From Clostridia bacterium (lineage in GTDB: Bacteria > Bacillota > Clostridia > Oscillospirales > Acutalibacteraceae), in the NCBI GenBank assembly GCA_017468425.1, contig JAFUIO010000020.1, positions 29,185-93,184 of the forward strand: a DNA stretch of 64,000 nt, read 5' to 3'. Below the pieces are notes generated by a model, which saw nothing but the letters and a program-made list of their open reading frames with translations, was not told where the DNA came from and searched no databases. How positions within the stretch are numbered: the first letter of the stretch is position 1; each line of letters starts with the position of its first letter. A program made the translations under genes and the position numbers. Shown piece by piece: positions 1 to 7,806 of this stretch.

Positions 1-12
1 TTTAACTTTAAA

Positions 13-1542
13 TTAGTCTTTGAAACCTTCAAATCCTTTGAAGATTGCTTCTGTGTAAACGTTGTTTTCGTTTACATCGTGAAGGGGATACCAAACCTGT
101 GCAAAGAAGGGGTTGATTTTTGCTTCTGTGTCGTAATCCCAGTTGAATTTTTTGCCTTCGCAATCTGTGGGATGTTCTGACGGACACCAATGGCCGCCCT
201 TAAGTACAAGGTTAGCAGACATCATAAATTCGTGACCTCTTGCACATTTCCATTTGATAGGTGTGTAGAAATCAACATATTCATCTTCTGTAGCAAGACA
301 TTCACCGCCACGGAATTCAGCAGCTTTCTTAAGATCTTCAAGTGTGATGTCTTCAACAGCTTTGCTTTCATCATAACCGTGATCAAGATAAGATCTTTCT
401 CTTGTGGGACGTTCTGCTTCGGGGTTATAATCTTTCCAGGTGCCGATTTTGTTGTATTCTTCAAGAGAACCCCAATAAGCTGTGATTCTGTCCTGAACAT
501 TATTTTTGAGCCACCAGTTTGTACCATAAATTTCTTCGTTTGAAAGTTTTTTCATGAAAAGTTTTACAGCAGGCGGACAGAGCTGTGCAGCAGGTGCAAG
601 TTTAATCCAACCGGGAGCCTGTGCTTTAAGACCTGCAAAATATTCTTTAACAGGAATATTAGCACGGAAGTGGAGATAATCGTCAAGTACATCACTGTCA
701 AGATACCACTGACCGTGGAAGTTACGTGTGATAAACCAATTACGGTCGAAAAGTTTTTCAACTTTACCAACACCGAGAGCACCAAGAAGGAGACATTCGA
801 ATTCATAGTTAGTGATTCTGTATTCTTCACCACTACCGATATTATAGAATCTTCTCCAGAAATCTTCAGGAACATCGTCTCCGCAGATGTTAGCGAGAAG
901 TCTGCCTGAATCTTCTACTGTTGCCCATTCAAGCACGCCGTTAAGAGGAACGTGGAACATGATGGGGTCGATATTTTTAATGATTCCGGGATAGAGGATA
1001 CCTGACTGGCGGAGTGAAACCCAATGTTTAAGACCTGATTCAGCGAAAATCTGTTCAGCAAGAACTTTACTTGCTGCATAGTGGTCATAAATACTGATTT
1101 TGATGGGGTCACCTGTACGAGCCCAGTGAATAGGAGCGTTTCTGTCACCTGTTTCAGCAACAGTACCGATGTAAACAACTTTAATATCATCAGCATTAGG
1201 CTGTTCTTTTACTGCATTTACGATGTTTCTTGCAGCTGTTGTATTTGTAACAACTGTCTTTGTGGGATAATAGTCAGCACTGGGAGATACCATACCGCCA
1301 ACGTGAAGAACATAGTCTGCACCTTTCACGCATTTAAGAACATCATCATATTTTGTAAGGTCGCCCCAAACGAGTTTAACTGAAGGGTCACCTTCATATT
1401 TTGCGAATTTTTCGCGGTTTTTCTTACTTCCTCTGTTGAGAAGCACAATGTTGTATTTGTCTTTCTTTGCATAGAGTTCTTTGAAACCGGCCCATCCCAT
1501 GTTACCTGATGAACCTGTTAAAAAGACGGTTTTTTTAGACAT
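13..1542 (-). CDS. NAD-dependent epimerase/dehydratase (extended SDR) with C-terminal Cys/His-rich tail
   Basis: The N-terminal part is an extended short-chain dehydrogenase with a Rossmann nucleotide-binding motif TGSSGNMG at residues 9-16 and the catalytic pair Y155-x3-K159. Such enzymes act on nucleotide-sugars or related alcohols using NAD(P); the substrate here cannot be read from sequence. At 509 residues it is far longer than the usual 300-350. The extra C-terminal ~110 residues hold C433, GH at 436-437, C453-P and C461, spaced like a small zinc-binding treble clef or ribbon. The start follows a GAAAGGGG ribosome binding site. The gene stands alone on the minus strand, divergent from feoA. 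The SDR call is firm; the zinc tail is inferred. Confidence 0.85.
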   Translation of the reverse strand: MSKKTVFLTGSSGNMGWAGFKELYAKKDKYNIVLLNRGSKKNREKFAKYEGDPSVKLVWGDLTKYDDVLKCVKGADYVLHVGGMVSPSADYYPTKTVVTNTTAARNIVNAVKEQPNADDIKVVYIGTVAETGDRNAPIHWARTGDPIKISIYDHYAASKVLAEQIFAESGLKHWVSLRQSGILYPGIIKNIDPIMFHVPLNGVLEWATVEDSGRLLANICGDDVPEDFWRRFYNIGSGEEYRITNYEFECLLLGALGVGKVEKLFDRNWFITRNFHGQWYLDSDVLDDYLHFRANIPVKEYFAGLKAQAPGWIKLAPAAQLCPPAVKLFMKKLSNEEIYGTNWWLKNNVQDRITAYWGSLEEYNKIGTWKDYNPEAERPTRERSYLDHGYDESKAVEDITLEDLKKAAEFRGGECLATEDEYVDFYTPIKWKCARGHEFMMSANLVLKGGHWCPSEHPTDCEGKKFNWDYDTEAKINPFFAQVWYPLHDVNENNVYTEAIFKGFEGFKD

Positions 1543-1675
1543 TTTTTATTGCCCCTTTCACTATAAAATTATACACAAACATTTTATCATTTTTTATAAT
1601 AAAAAGCAATGATTTTTTAACTTTTTTTAATATTTTTCATAGAATAGATTAAAGAATAACAAAGGAATGATACAC

Positions 1676-1924
1676 TTGAATGAGTTGTGTTTATTATCTC
1701 AATTAAGTGAAGGTGAAATCGGAATAGTTAATGCAATAAACGTTACCGGTTCTATGCGAAGACGCCTTCAGGATTTGGGATTAATTCGTGAAACAGAAAT
1801 AAAATGTCTGTTCAGAAATGTTAAAGGAAACCTCGGTGCTTATAATATCAGAGATGCGGTAATTGCTTTGAGAAACAGTGATACATCTCGTATAGAAGTT
1901 ATAAGAAAGAAAAATGGGGCGTGA
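1676..1924 (+). CDS. feoA: FeoA, ferrous iron transport accessory protein
   Basis: Small SH3-like cytoplasmic protein that works with the FeoB iron permease. The sequence shows the FeoA pattern: an N-terminal LSEGEIG segment, a central RRRLQDLGLI helix and a final strand rich in I/V with an R-I-E-V ending. The start is placed at TTG 1676 because AAAGGA at 1661-1666 lies nine bases upstream; the in-frame ATG at 1667 directly abuts that ribosome binding site. This gives about 82 residues, normal for the family. It is immediately followed by feoB, so the two are co-transcribed. No Fur- or DtxR-like operator was recognised upstream. Confidence 0.9.
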   Translation: MNELCLLSQLSEGEIGIVNAINVTGSMRRRLQDLGLIRETEIKCLFRNVKGNLGAYNIRDAVIALRNSDTSRIEVIRKKNGA

Positions 1925-1928
1925 TAAC

Positions 1929-4055
1929 ATGGGACTTACACTGTCTTCTACAGGAACAAATATTGCTAAAAAAGATTTGTTTGAATATAATGCACTGAAA
2001 CAGAGAGAAGAAATACTGATAGGTCTCGCAGGTAATCCTAATGTGGGGAAAAGTACACTTTTCAATAATCTGACAGGTATGCATCAGCATACGGGGAATT
2101 GGCCGGGCAAAACAATTTCGAGTGCTATCGGTAGAATTAAATATGGTGAAAAACAATATTTACTTGCAGATTTGCCGGGAACATATTCTTTGCTTACTCA
2201 TTCAAAAGAAGAAGATGTGGCACGTGATTTTATTTGTTTTTCAGGAGCGAAAAAAATAATTGTTGTTTGTGATGCTACTTGTCTTGAAAGAAATCTGAAT
2301 CTCTGTTTGCAGATAATAGAAATGACGGACAATGTATGTGTATGTGTAAATCTGATTGATGAAGCAGAAAGAAAGGGTATTGAAATAGATTTTGATAAGC
2401 TCTCTGTTGAATTGGGTGTTGAAGTTGTAAGTGTTATAGCTCGTCAGAAAAAATCAGCAAAATTATTATCTGAACTTTCCGAATTATCTGTCAGTCAAAA
2501 GAAAATTCAAATAAAGTATCCGTCTGTAATTGAAGAATGCATTGACGTACTTAAAGATAGTTTTATAAAATATAATTTCAATTTTTCCGAACGTTGGCTT
2601 GCTGTGAATCTGTTAACTTGCAGAGAAGAAATAACAGAAAAAATCAAGACATATTATAATATTGATTTAATGCAGGATAAGCAGGTAGTCACGGCATTGA
2701 AAATGACGGATAAAATAATAGAACGATACGGACAAACATCAGAAAGCATAATTGATAAAGTTGCAAGAACATTTGTAAAAAAGGCAGAAGAAATTTCAGG
2801 AAAAACAGTTGTGAAAAAACAAAATAAAGAGAATACTGTATTGGATAAAATACTTACAGGTAAAATTACGGGAAGAATTCTTATGGTAGGATTATTGTTA
2901 GTTGTTTTCTGGCTGACAATAAAAGGAGCAAATTTACCTTCTGAATTATTGAGTAAAACATTTATAGCAGGGGAGAAATACATAGATATTTTTCTCGATA
3001 AACTCAATGTGCCGGAAATTTTCAAAAATATGTTGATTTGCGGTGTGTACAGAGTTCTTACATGGGTAATTTCTGTTATGCTGCCGCCTATGGCAATATT
3101 TTTCCCGCTTTTTACACTGCTCGAAGATTCAGGTTATCTTCCGAGAATTGCCTTTAATATGGATAATTTCTTCCGTAAATGTAATTCCTGCGGTAAACAG
3201 GCACTGACCATCAGTATGGGTTTCGGATGCAATGCAGCAGGTGTTACCGGAACAAGGATTATTGATTCGGACAGAGAAAGATTAATTTCAATTCTGACTA
3301 ATTCCTTTGTTCCTTGTAACGGAAGATTTCCGATGATGATATCAGTGATTTCCATATTTTTTGCAACGTCTATGGCTATTTCGGATGTTATATCTGCATT
3401 AATTATGACTGCACTTATCTGTTTTGGGATTTTTATGACATTTATTGTGTCAAAAATATTGTCTGAAACGTGGCTGAAAGGGGAAAGCTCATCCTTTGCA
3501 CTTGAGTTGCCTCCATTCAGAAAGCCGCAGATAGGAAAAGTAATTATAAGGTCTGTGTTTGACAGAACACTTTTTGTCCTGTTGCGTGCAATGGCAGTTG
3601 CAGCACCTGCAGGATTGATTATATGGTTAATGGTAAATATCAAAGTTGATTCAGTATCGTTATTTTCTTTATGTGCTGATTTTCTTGACCCATTCGCATC
3701 CTTTATAGGTCTTGACGGAGTAATACTCATTGCCTTTATTCTTGGGTTTCCTGCAAATGAAATAGTTGTTCCGTTAACGATTATGGGTTACACCTGTTCA
3801 GGTGAATTGCAACAGGTTTCCGATATGGAAACGCTGAAATATATTTTCACATCAAATGGCTGGACAGCAGTTACAGCAATTTGTTTTCTTGTATTTACTC
3901 TTATGCACTGGCCTTGTTCAACAACGTGTATAACAATATATAAAGAAACCAAAAGCAAAAAGTGGACATTTTTAGGTTTTGTTATTCCAACATTATGCGG
4001 AATGATATTATGTTTTCTGATAAATACAGTATATAAAATTTTAACGGCGGTATGA
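1929..4055 (+). CDS. feoB: FeoB, GTP-dependent ferrous iron transporter
   Basis: Inner-membrane Fe(II) uptake protein with a cytosolic GTPase domain fused to a membrane permease. G1 is GNPNVGKST, G3 is DLPG and G4 is NLID, all in the first ~150 residues. The permease half begins around residue 310 with several hydrophobic segments and the conserved Gate stretches near LEDSGYLPR and GFGCN. About 708 residues, normal for FeoB. An ATG at 1914 overlaps the end of feoA; ATG 1929 is preferred because GGGG lies nine bases upstream and the overlap disappears, but 1914 cannot be excluded. The stop codon lies inside a hairpin that probably terminates transcription. Ferrous iron uptake suits an anaerobic life. 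Confidence 0.95.
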   Translation: MGLTLSSTGTNIAKKDLFEYNALKQREEILIGLAGNPNVGKSTLFNNLTGMHQHTGNWPGKTISSAIGRIKYGEKQYLLADLPGTYSLLTHSKEEDVARDFICFSGAKKIIVVCDATCLERNLNLCLQIIEMTDNVCVCVNLIDEAERKGIEIDFDKLSVELGVEVVSVIARQKKSAKLLSELSELSVSQKKIQIKYPSVIEECIDVLKDSFIKYNFNFSERWLAVNLLTCREEITEKIKTYYNIDLMQDKQVVTALKMTDKIIERYGQTSESIIDKVARTFVKKAEEISGKTVVKKQNKENTVLDKILTGKITGRILMVGLLLVVFWLTIKGANLPSELLSKTFIAGEKYIDIFLDKLNVPEIFKNMLICGVYRVLTWVISVMLPPMAIFFPLFTLLEDSGYLPRIAFNMDNFFRKCNSCGKQALTISMGFGCNAAGVTGTRIIDSDRERLISILTNSFVPCNGRFPMMISVISIFFATSMAISDVISALIMTALICFGIFMTFIVSKILSETWLKGESSSFALELPPFRKPQIGKVIIRSVFDRTLFVLLRAMAVAAPAGLIIWLMVNIKVDSVSLFSLCADFLDPFASFIGLDGVILIAFILGFPANEIVVPLTIMGYTCSGELQQVSDMETLKYIFTSNGWTAVTAICFLVFTLMHWPCSTTCITIYKETKSKKWTFLGFVIPTLCGMILCFLINTVYKILTAV

Positions 4056-4073
4056 CAAAATGTCTACCGCCGT
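4044..4073. terminator. hairpin between convergent feoB and DUF6807 genes
   Basis: Nine-base inverted repeat ACGGCGGTA / TACCGCCGT (4044-4052 and 4065-4073) with a 12-base loop. It lies where feoB (plus) and the DUF6807 gene (minus) converge. The minus-strand side is followed by a T-rich stretch and the plus side by a weaker one, so it may stop both transcripts. Confidence 0.55.
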
Positions 4074-4077
4074 CAGT

Positions 4078-5115
4078 TTAATTATTTAAGTTGTAAATTA
4101 AAAATCTGTCACTTACATCTTCTGCAGTGTTGTTAAAGAAACATATTCTGTATCTGTATGTAAGTTTTTCGTTTTCAGGAATTGAAATCCCGCCTCTGAA
4201 GAATAAATTGTTTGCAGCAAAAAGTCCGTAATTTCTGATGTGCCAGCAAGTGGGAAAACGCTCGTTTTTCTCATTGTCAAAAATTGCTATTGCACAATCT
4301 TCGTCATTAAGTTTTCCGCCGTATAAGCACCATTGAGCACTTTTGCTCCAACATTCACTCTCTCCGCAGGCACCGTAAGAATTTCTCATATATCCGCCGT
4401 GTGCCACGTCAATTTTTTCATTTACTCTTACTCCGAGAGGTCCTGCTTCTTTTGTGTTGCCGAAAGTAACAGGGCAGTAGACTGCATTGAAAGTAATATC
4501 AATATCAACATATCTGCATTCTTCACTCTGGTTATAAAGTGTGAATTTTCTTGTTTCGTTCAGAAGTTTATTTCCGTCTTTGTCAACCCAGATGTTTTTT
4601 ACGTCAAATGAGAAAAATGCAGAACCGCAAATAAAGTTTTCAGGTTTGCCTTTCTCAATGTAACCGCTGTCTTCCGGTTCGTTCCACAAATCTACACCAT
4701 TCACATCACCGACACCTACGAAAACTGAACGCTGGTGAGGATGTTCCTCGTGGTGTAAATCAGGGCGGGTAAAAGTGTTACCTGTTTTTGTGAAAACAGG
4801 GCCGAAAAAGGGCTTTTTCAATTCTGAAAGGTATTGGTATGAAGAAAATATTTTGCCGTTAAACAGAATATTGAGTTTTTCGTTTTCTTCTTCGTAGGAA
4901 ATGATATTCTCATACTCTTTGTCAGAAAGAGAAAGTGTAACTTCTTCAGTGGAGTCTGATGTGAAAATTACAATTACACCGCCATCAGTTTTCTGGGCAG
5001 GGAAGACGTTTCCTTTTTCGTCAATTGCGCAAGTAACATTCAAATCAAATTCATCACATTCAATATAGAACGGCTCATTTTTGCAAGGTCTTGCAGGTTT
5101 TATGTTTATATTCAT
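4078..5115 (-). CDS. DUF6807 (PmoA-like) family protein
   Basis: 345-residue soluble protein of the DUF6807 family, sometimes labelled PmoA-like. The diagnostic block is seen at about residues 100-150: KPFFGPV, then TRPD, the His-rich HHEEHPHQR and GDVNGVDLW. The family has a beta-rich fold and is commonly found beside sugar catabolism genes, but no reaction is established. It overlaps the upstream isomerase-like gene by four bases, so translation is coupled and a shared pathway is likely. It is the last gene of the aconitase-rex operon and ends at a hairpin. The family call rests on the His-rich block; substrate unknown. Confidence 0.7.
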   Translation of the reverse strand: MNINIKPARPCKNEPFYIECDEFDLNVTCAIDEKGNVFPAQKTDGGVIVIFTSDSTEEVTLSLSDKEYENIISYEEENEKLNILFNGKIFSSYQYLSELKKPFFGPVFTKTGNTFTRPDLHHEEHPHQRSVFVGVGDVNGVDLWNEPEDSGYIEKGKPENFICGSAFFSFDVKNIWVDKDGNKLLNETRKFTLYNQSEECRYVDIDITFNAVYCPVTFGNTKEAGPLGVRVNEKIDVAHGGYMRNSYGACGESECWSKSAQWCLYGGKLNDEDCAIAIFDNEKNERFPTCWHIRNYGLFAANNLFFRGGISIPENEKLTYRYRICFFNNTAEDVSDRFLIYNLNN

Positions 5116-5927
5116 TTCTTGAAAACCTCTCTAAGATAAACAATGGCATCTCTGATGTCATGTGAAAAGTCGTTGTATGCACTCTCAATTGTTACTGTTT
5201 TATTGTAATCTGCTTTGTTGAGTGCTTCCGCAAAAGCTCGTATTAACTTGTTTTCTTCACGAGTGGGACAAGTTCTTGTCAATGGATTATTAACATGCAC
5301 GTGGCAGATTTTTTCAACAGTTTCACTGATAACAGAAAAATCTTCATTTTCAACGTGCATATGGAAAATATCTGCAAGGATTCTGACATTGCTTAAATCA
5401 AGCTTATTGCACAAATCATATGCTGATTTTACAGTAAGCAAAAAGTTACTTTCGTTGTGATTGAGTGGTTCAAGAGCAAGAATCATATTGTGCTGTTTTG
5501 CAAGTTTATTACATCTGATAATGAATTTTTCAAGTTTTTCAAGACCTTCATCATAAGACATACTTTCAGGAATTCTTCTTGCACCGCCGCTGCCGAAAAC
5601 AATAATTTCAGCAGAAACTTTTTCCATTCTCCAGAAAGCTTTTCTGATGTATTCCCACATTTCGGGTGTATCTTCAATTATCTTTAACTCAGACGGAACA
5701 AAGCAGTTGAAAGCACGTATTTTTACGTTCTTTTCTATAACTTTTTCAAAATCTTCATCTGAAATACTCATAAGAAGACCAACACTGCATTCGGCGTAAT
5801 CATAACCGCAGTTTTTTATTTCATCAGCACCCCACAAAAGTACATCGTAAGGTGAATAAGCCTCTTTATCAGGAGCTTCGGGCATAAAAGATGCCCCGGG
5901 AATACAACAACCAAACTCAACAGACAT
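5112..5927 (-). CDS. sugar phosphate isomerase/epimerase-like TIM barrel
   Basis: 271-residue member of the xylose isomerase-like/AP endonuclease 2 TIM-barrel superfamily, typical of keto-sugar epimerases and inosose or hydroxypyruvate isomerases. Candidate metal ligands appear in the expected order: Glu in LALEPLN, Asp-x2-His in ADIFHMH, His in CHVHVN and Glu near the end in TIESAY. No signal peptide, so cytoplasmic. It starts ten bases after rex ends and overlaps the DUF6807 gene by four bases. That pairing suggests a small carbohydrate module attached to the end of the rex operon. Exact substrate cannot be assigned. Confidence 0.8.
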   Translation of the reverse strand: MSVEFGCCIPGASFMPEAPDKEAYSPYDVLLWGADEIKNCGYDYAECSVGLLMSISDEDFEKVIEKNVKIRAFNCFVPSELKIIEDTPEMWEYIRKAFWRMEKVSAEIIVFGSGGARRIPESMSYDEGLEKLEKFIIRCNKLAKQHNMILALEPLNHNESNFLLTVKSAYDLCNKLDLSNVRILADIFHMHVENEDFSVISETVEKICHVHVNNPLTRTCPTREENKLIRAFAEALNKADYNKTVTIESAYNDFSHDIRDAIVYLREVFKK

Positions 5928-5937
5928 ATTTATTTCC

Positions 5938-6579
5938 TCAATCTTTGTTAGCGTTTTTTAACTGATAACTCAATGTGAGAAGACTATCAGAAAGATGAAC
6001 ATTTTCTACAATTACATCGGGATAAACTGAAAGAATATCGTAGTGTGAATAGTTCCAGAAACCTCTTATGCCGCTGTTATAGAGTCTTTCAACAATAGAA
6101 GCAGCAGGGTTGGTGGGTACGCAGATTATTGCAACTTCAGGTTTATGGTGATTGCAAAAATCTTCAAGAGAGCTGATTGAATAAATTTCAGTGTCTTTGA
6201 TTTTTCCTCCGATAAGGTTGGGGTTTTCGTCAAATGCACCGATAAGTTTAAAACCACGTCTTTCAAACTCCATATGGCTTGCTATTGCGTGACCGAGATT
6301 ACCTGCACCTACAAGTATAACGTTAAGTGCAGTGTTTACACCGAGAATATTGCCGATTTCTTCGTATAACTGTTCAACGTTATATCCGTATCCCTGCTGA
6401 CCGAAACCACCGAAGCAGTTAAGGTCCTGACGTATCTGTGATGCAGTAAATCCCATCATTTTTGAGAGTTCGCAGGAAGAAATTCTTATAATTCCGTCGT
6501 CTTTGAGCTTGCCGAGAAATCTGTAGTATCTCGGCATTCTCTTGATGACAGACATAGAAATGTTGTCGTTTCTAGGCAT
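5938..6579 (-). CDS. rex: Rex, redox-sensing transcriptional repressor
   Basis: 213-residue repressor that senses the NADH/NAD+ ratio; NADH binding releases it from DNA. The N-terminal winged helix carries the typical Rex stretch RMPRYYRFL and the DNA-reading segment TASQIRQDLNCFGGFG. The Rossmann half has GAGNLGHAI and the family C-terminal helix region. Length is standard. It lies 20 bases downstream of isocitrate dehydrogenase in an operon headed by aconitase. A Rex-box-like element overlaps the start of that operon, so Rex may repress its own transcription together with the oxidative citrate branch. Confidence 0.96.
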   Translation of the reverse strand: MPRNDNISMSVIKRMPRYYRFLGKLKDDGIIRISSCELSKMMGFTASQIRQDLNCFGGFGQQGYGYNVEQLYEEIGNILGVNTALNVILVGAGNLGHAIASHMEFERRGFKLIGAFDENPNLIGGKIKDTEIYSISSLEDFCNHHKPEVAIICVPTNPAASIVERLYNSGIRGFWNYSHYDILSVYPDVIVENVHLSDSLLTLSYQLKNANKD

Positions 6580-6599
6580 AATTAATACCTCGTTATAAA

Positions 6600-7766
6600 T
6601 TATTTACCGCTTTTAACTGTTTCCATAACGTAGTTGCCGAATTCTTCACATGTGCAACCGTTATCGCGGCCTGTGATTTTAAGTTTTGCTTCTTCATACA
6701 TGCAGAAGTCAAGTGCTCTTTCAAGTGCATCAGCTTTGTCCTGCTTGCCGATGTGTGAAAGGAGCATAACAGAAGCTCTGAGCATTGAACAGGGGTCAGC
6801 ATACTGGCCTCTGCCTTCTCTGATCATTCTGGGCGCTGAACCGTGGATAGCTTCAAACATAGCGTATTTTTTACCGATGTTTGCACTACCTGCAGTACCT
6901 ACGCCGCCCTGGAATTCAGCAGCTTCGTCAGTGATGATATCGCCGTAAAGGTTAGGAAGAACGAATACTTTGAAATCTGTTCTTCTTTTGGGGTCGATAA
7001 GTTTTGCAGTTGTGATATCGATATACCATTCATCCGTGATGATTTCGGGATAGTCTTTACCGATGTTCTTACAGATGTTAAGGAATTTACCGTCAGTTGT
7101 TTTGATGATGTTTGCTTTAGTGATGATAGAAACTCTTTCTTTCTTGTTTCTGCGAGCATAGTCGTAAGCAAGTTTTGCAATTCTTTCGCAGCCTTCTGTT
7201 GTTGTAACAACGAAGTCCATTGCAAGGTCATCAGTTACGTTAACACCTTTTGAACCGACTGCATATGCACCTTCTGTGTTTTCACGGAAGAAAGTCCAGT
7301 CAATCCCTTCTGAAGGAACTTTAACGGGACGAAGGTTAGCAAAAAGGTCAAGAGCTTTTCTCATTGCAACGTTAGCACTTTCGATGTTGGGCCAGGGATC
7401 GCCTGCCTGAGGAGTAGTTGTAGGTCCTTTAAGGATAACGTGGCATGATTTAAGTTCTTCAAGAACGTCATCGGGAATTGCTTTGTTAGCAGCAACACGG
7501 TTTTCGATTGTAAGACCATCGATTACTTTGAATTCAACTTTACCTGCTTCAACTTCTTCTTTAAGCATAAATTCAAGCACACGTGCACTTTCTTTTGTGA
7601 TGATGGGGCCGATGCCGTCACCGCCGCAAACACCGATGATGATTTTATCAAGCTTTTCGTAGTCAACGAAATCGCCCTGTTTTTTGATGTTATCTGAACG
7701 TTCTGACTGTTCTCTGATAAGAGCTTCAAATTTTTCTGTAGCCAATTTAATCTGCTGTTCTGTCAT
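6600..7766 (-). CDS. icd: isocitrate dehydrogenase
   Basis: 388-residue member of the isocitrate/isopropylmalate dehydrogenase family, oxidatively decarboxylating isocitrate to 2-oxoglutarate. Isocitrate specificity is suggested by the S-x-N-x3-R pattern in ESANVAMRK, by LRPVK, and by GDIITDEAA. The open frame extends upstream to 7847 but overlaps aconitase; ATG 7766 has GAAAGGA about nine bases upstream and is the likely start. After HGSAP the residues are R-M, where NADP enzymes usually carry K-Y and NAD enzymes D-I, so the coenzyme is uncertain. It lies 40 bases after aconitase and 20 before rex, so this branch probably supplies glutamate precursors under redox control. Confidence 0.9.
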   Translation of the reverse strand: MTEQQIKLATEKFEALIREQSERSDNIKKQGDFVDYEKLDKIIIGVCGGDGIGPIITKESARVLEFMLKEEVEAGKVEFKVIDGLTIENRVAANKAIPDDVLEELKSCHVILKGPTTTPQAGDPWPNIESANVAMRKALDLFANLRPVKVPSEGIDWTFFRENTEGAYAVGSKGVNVTDDLAMDFVVTTTEGCERIAKLAYDYARRNKKERVSIITKANIIKTTDGKFLNICKNIGKDYPEIITDEWYIDITTAKLIDPKRRTDFKVFVLPNLYGDIITDEAAEFQGGVGTAGSANIGKKYAMFEAIHGSAPRMIREGRGQYADPCSMLRASVMLLSHIGKQDKADALERALDFCMYEEAKLKITGRDNGCTCEEFGNYVMETVKSGK

Positions 7767-7806
7767 TTTTAAAATCCTTTCGTTGTGTGGTAATACTGAC
7801 TGTATC

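Noticed and set aside
190..1383. Open frames on the plus strand opposite the SDR gene
   Set aside because: They are short, lack ribosome binding sites and known motifs, and are shadows of the minus-strand dehydrogenase.
1543..1600. TATAAT-like box upstream of the SDR gene as a promoter
   Set aside because: A -10 is visible on the minus strand but no -35 could be matched at proper spacing.
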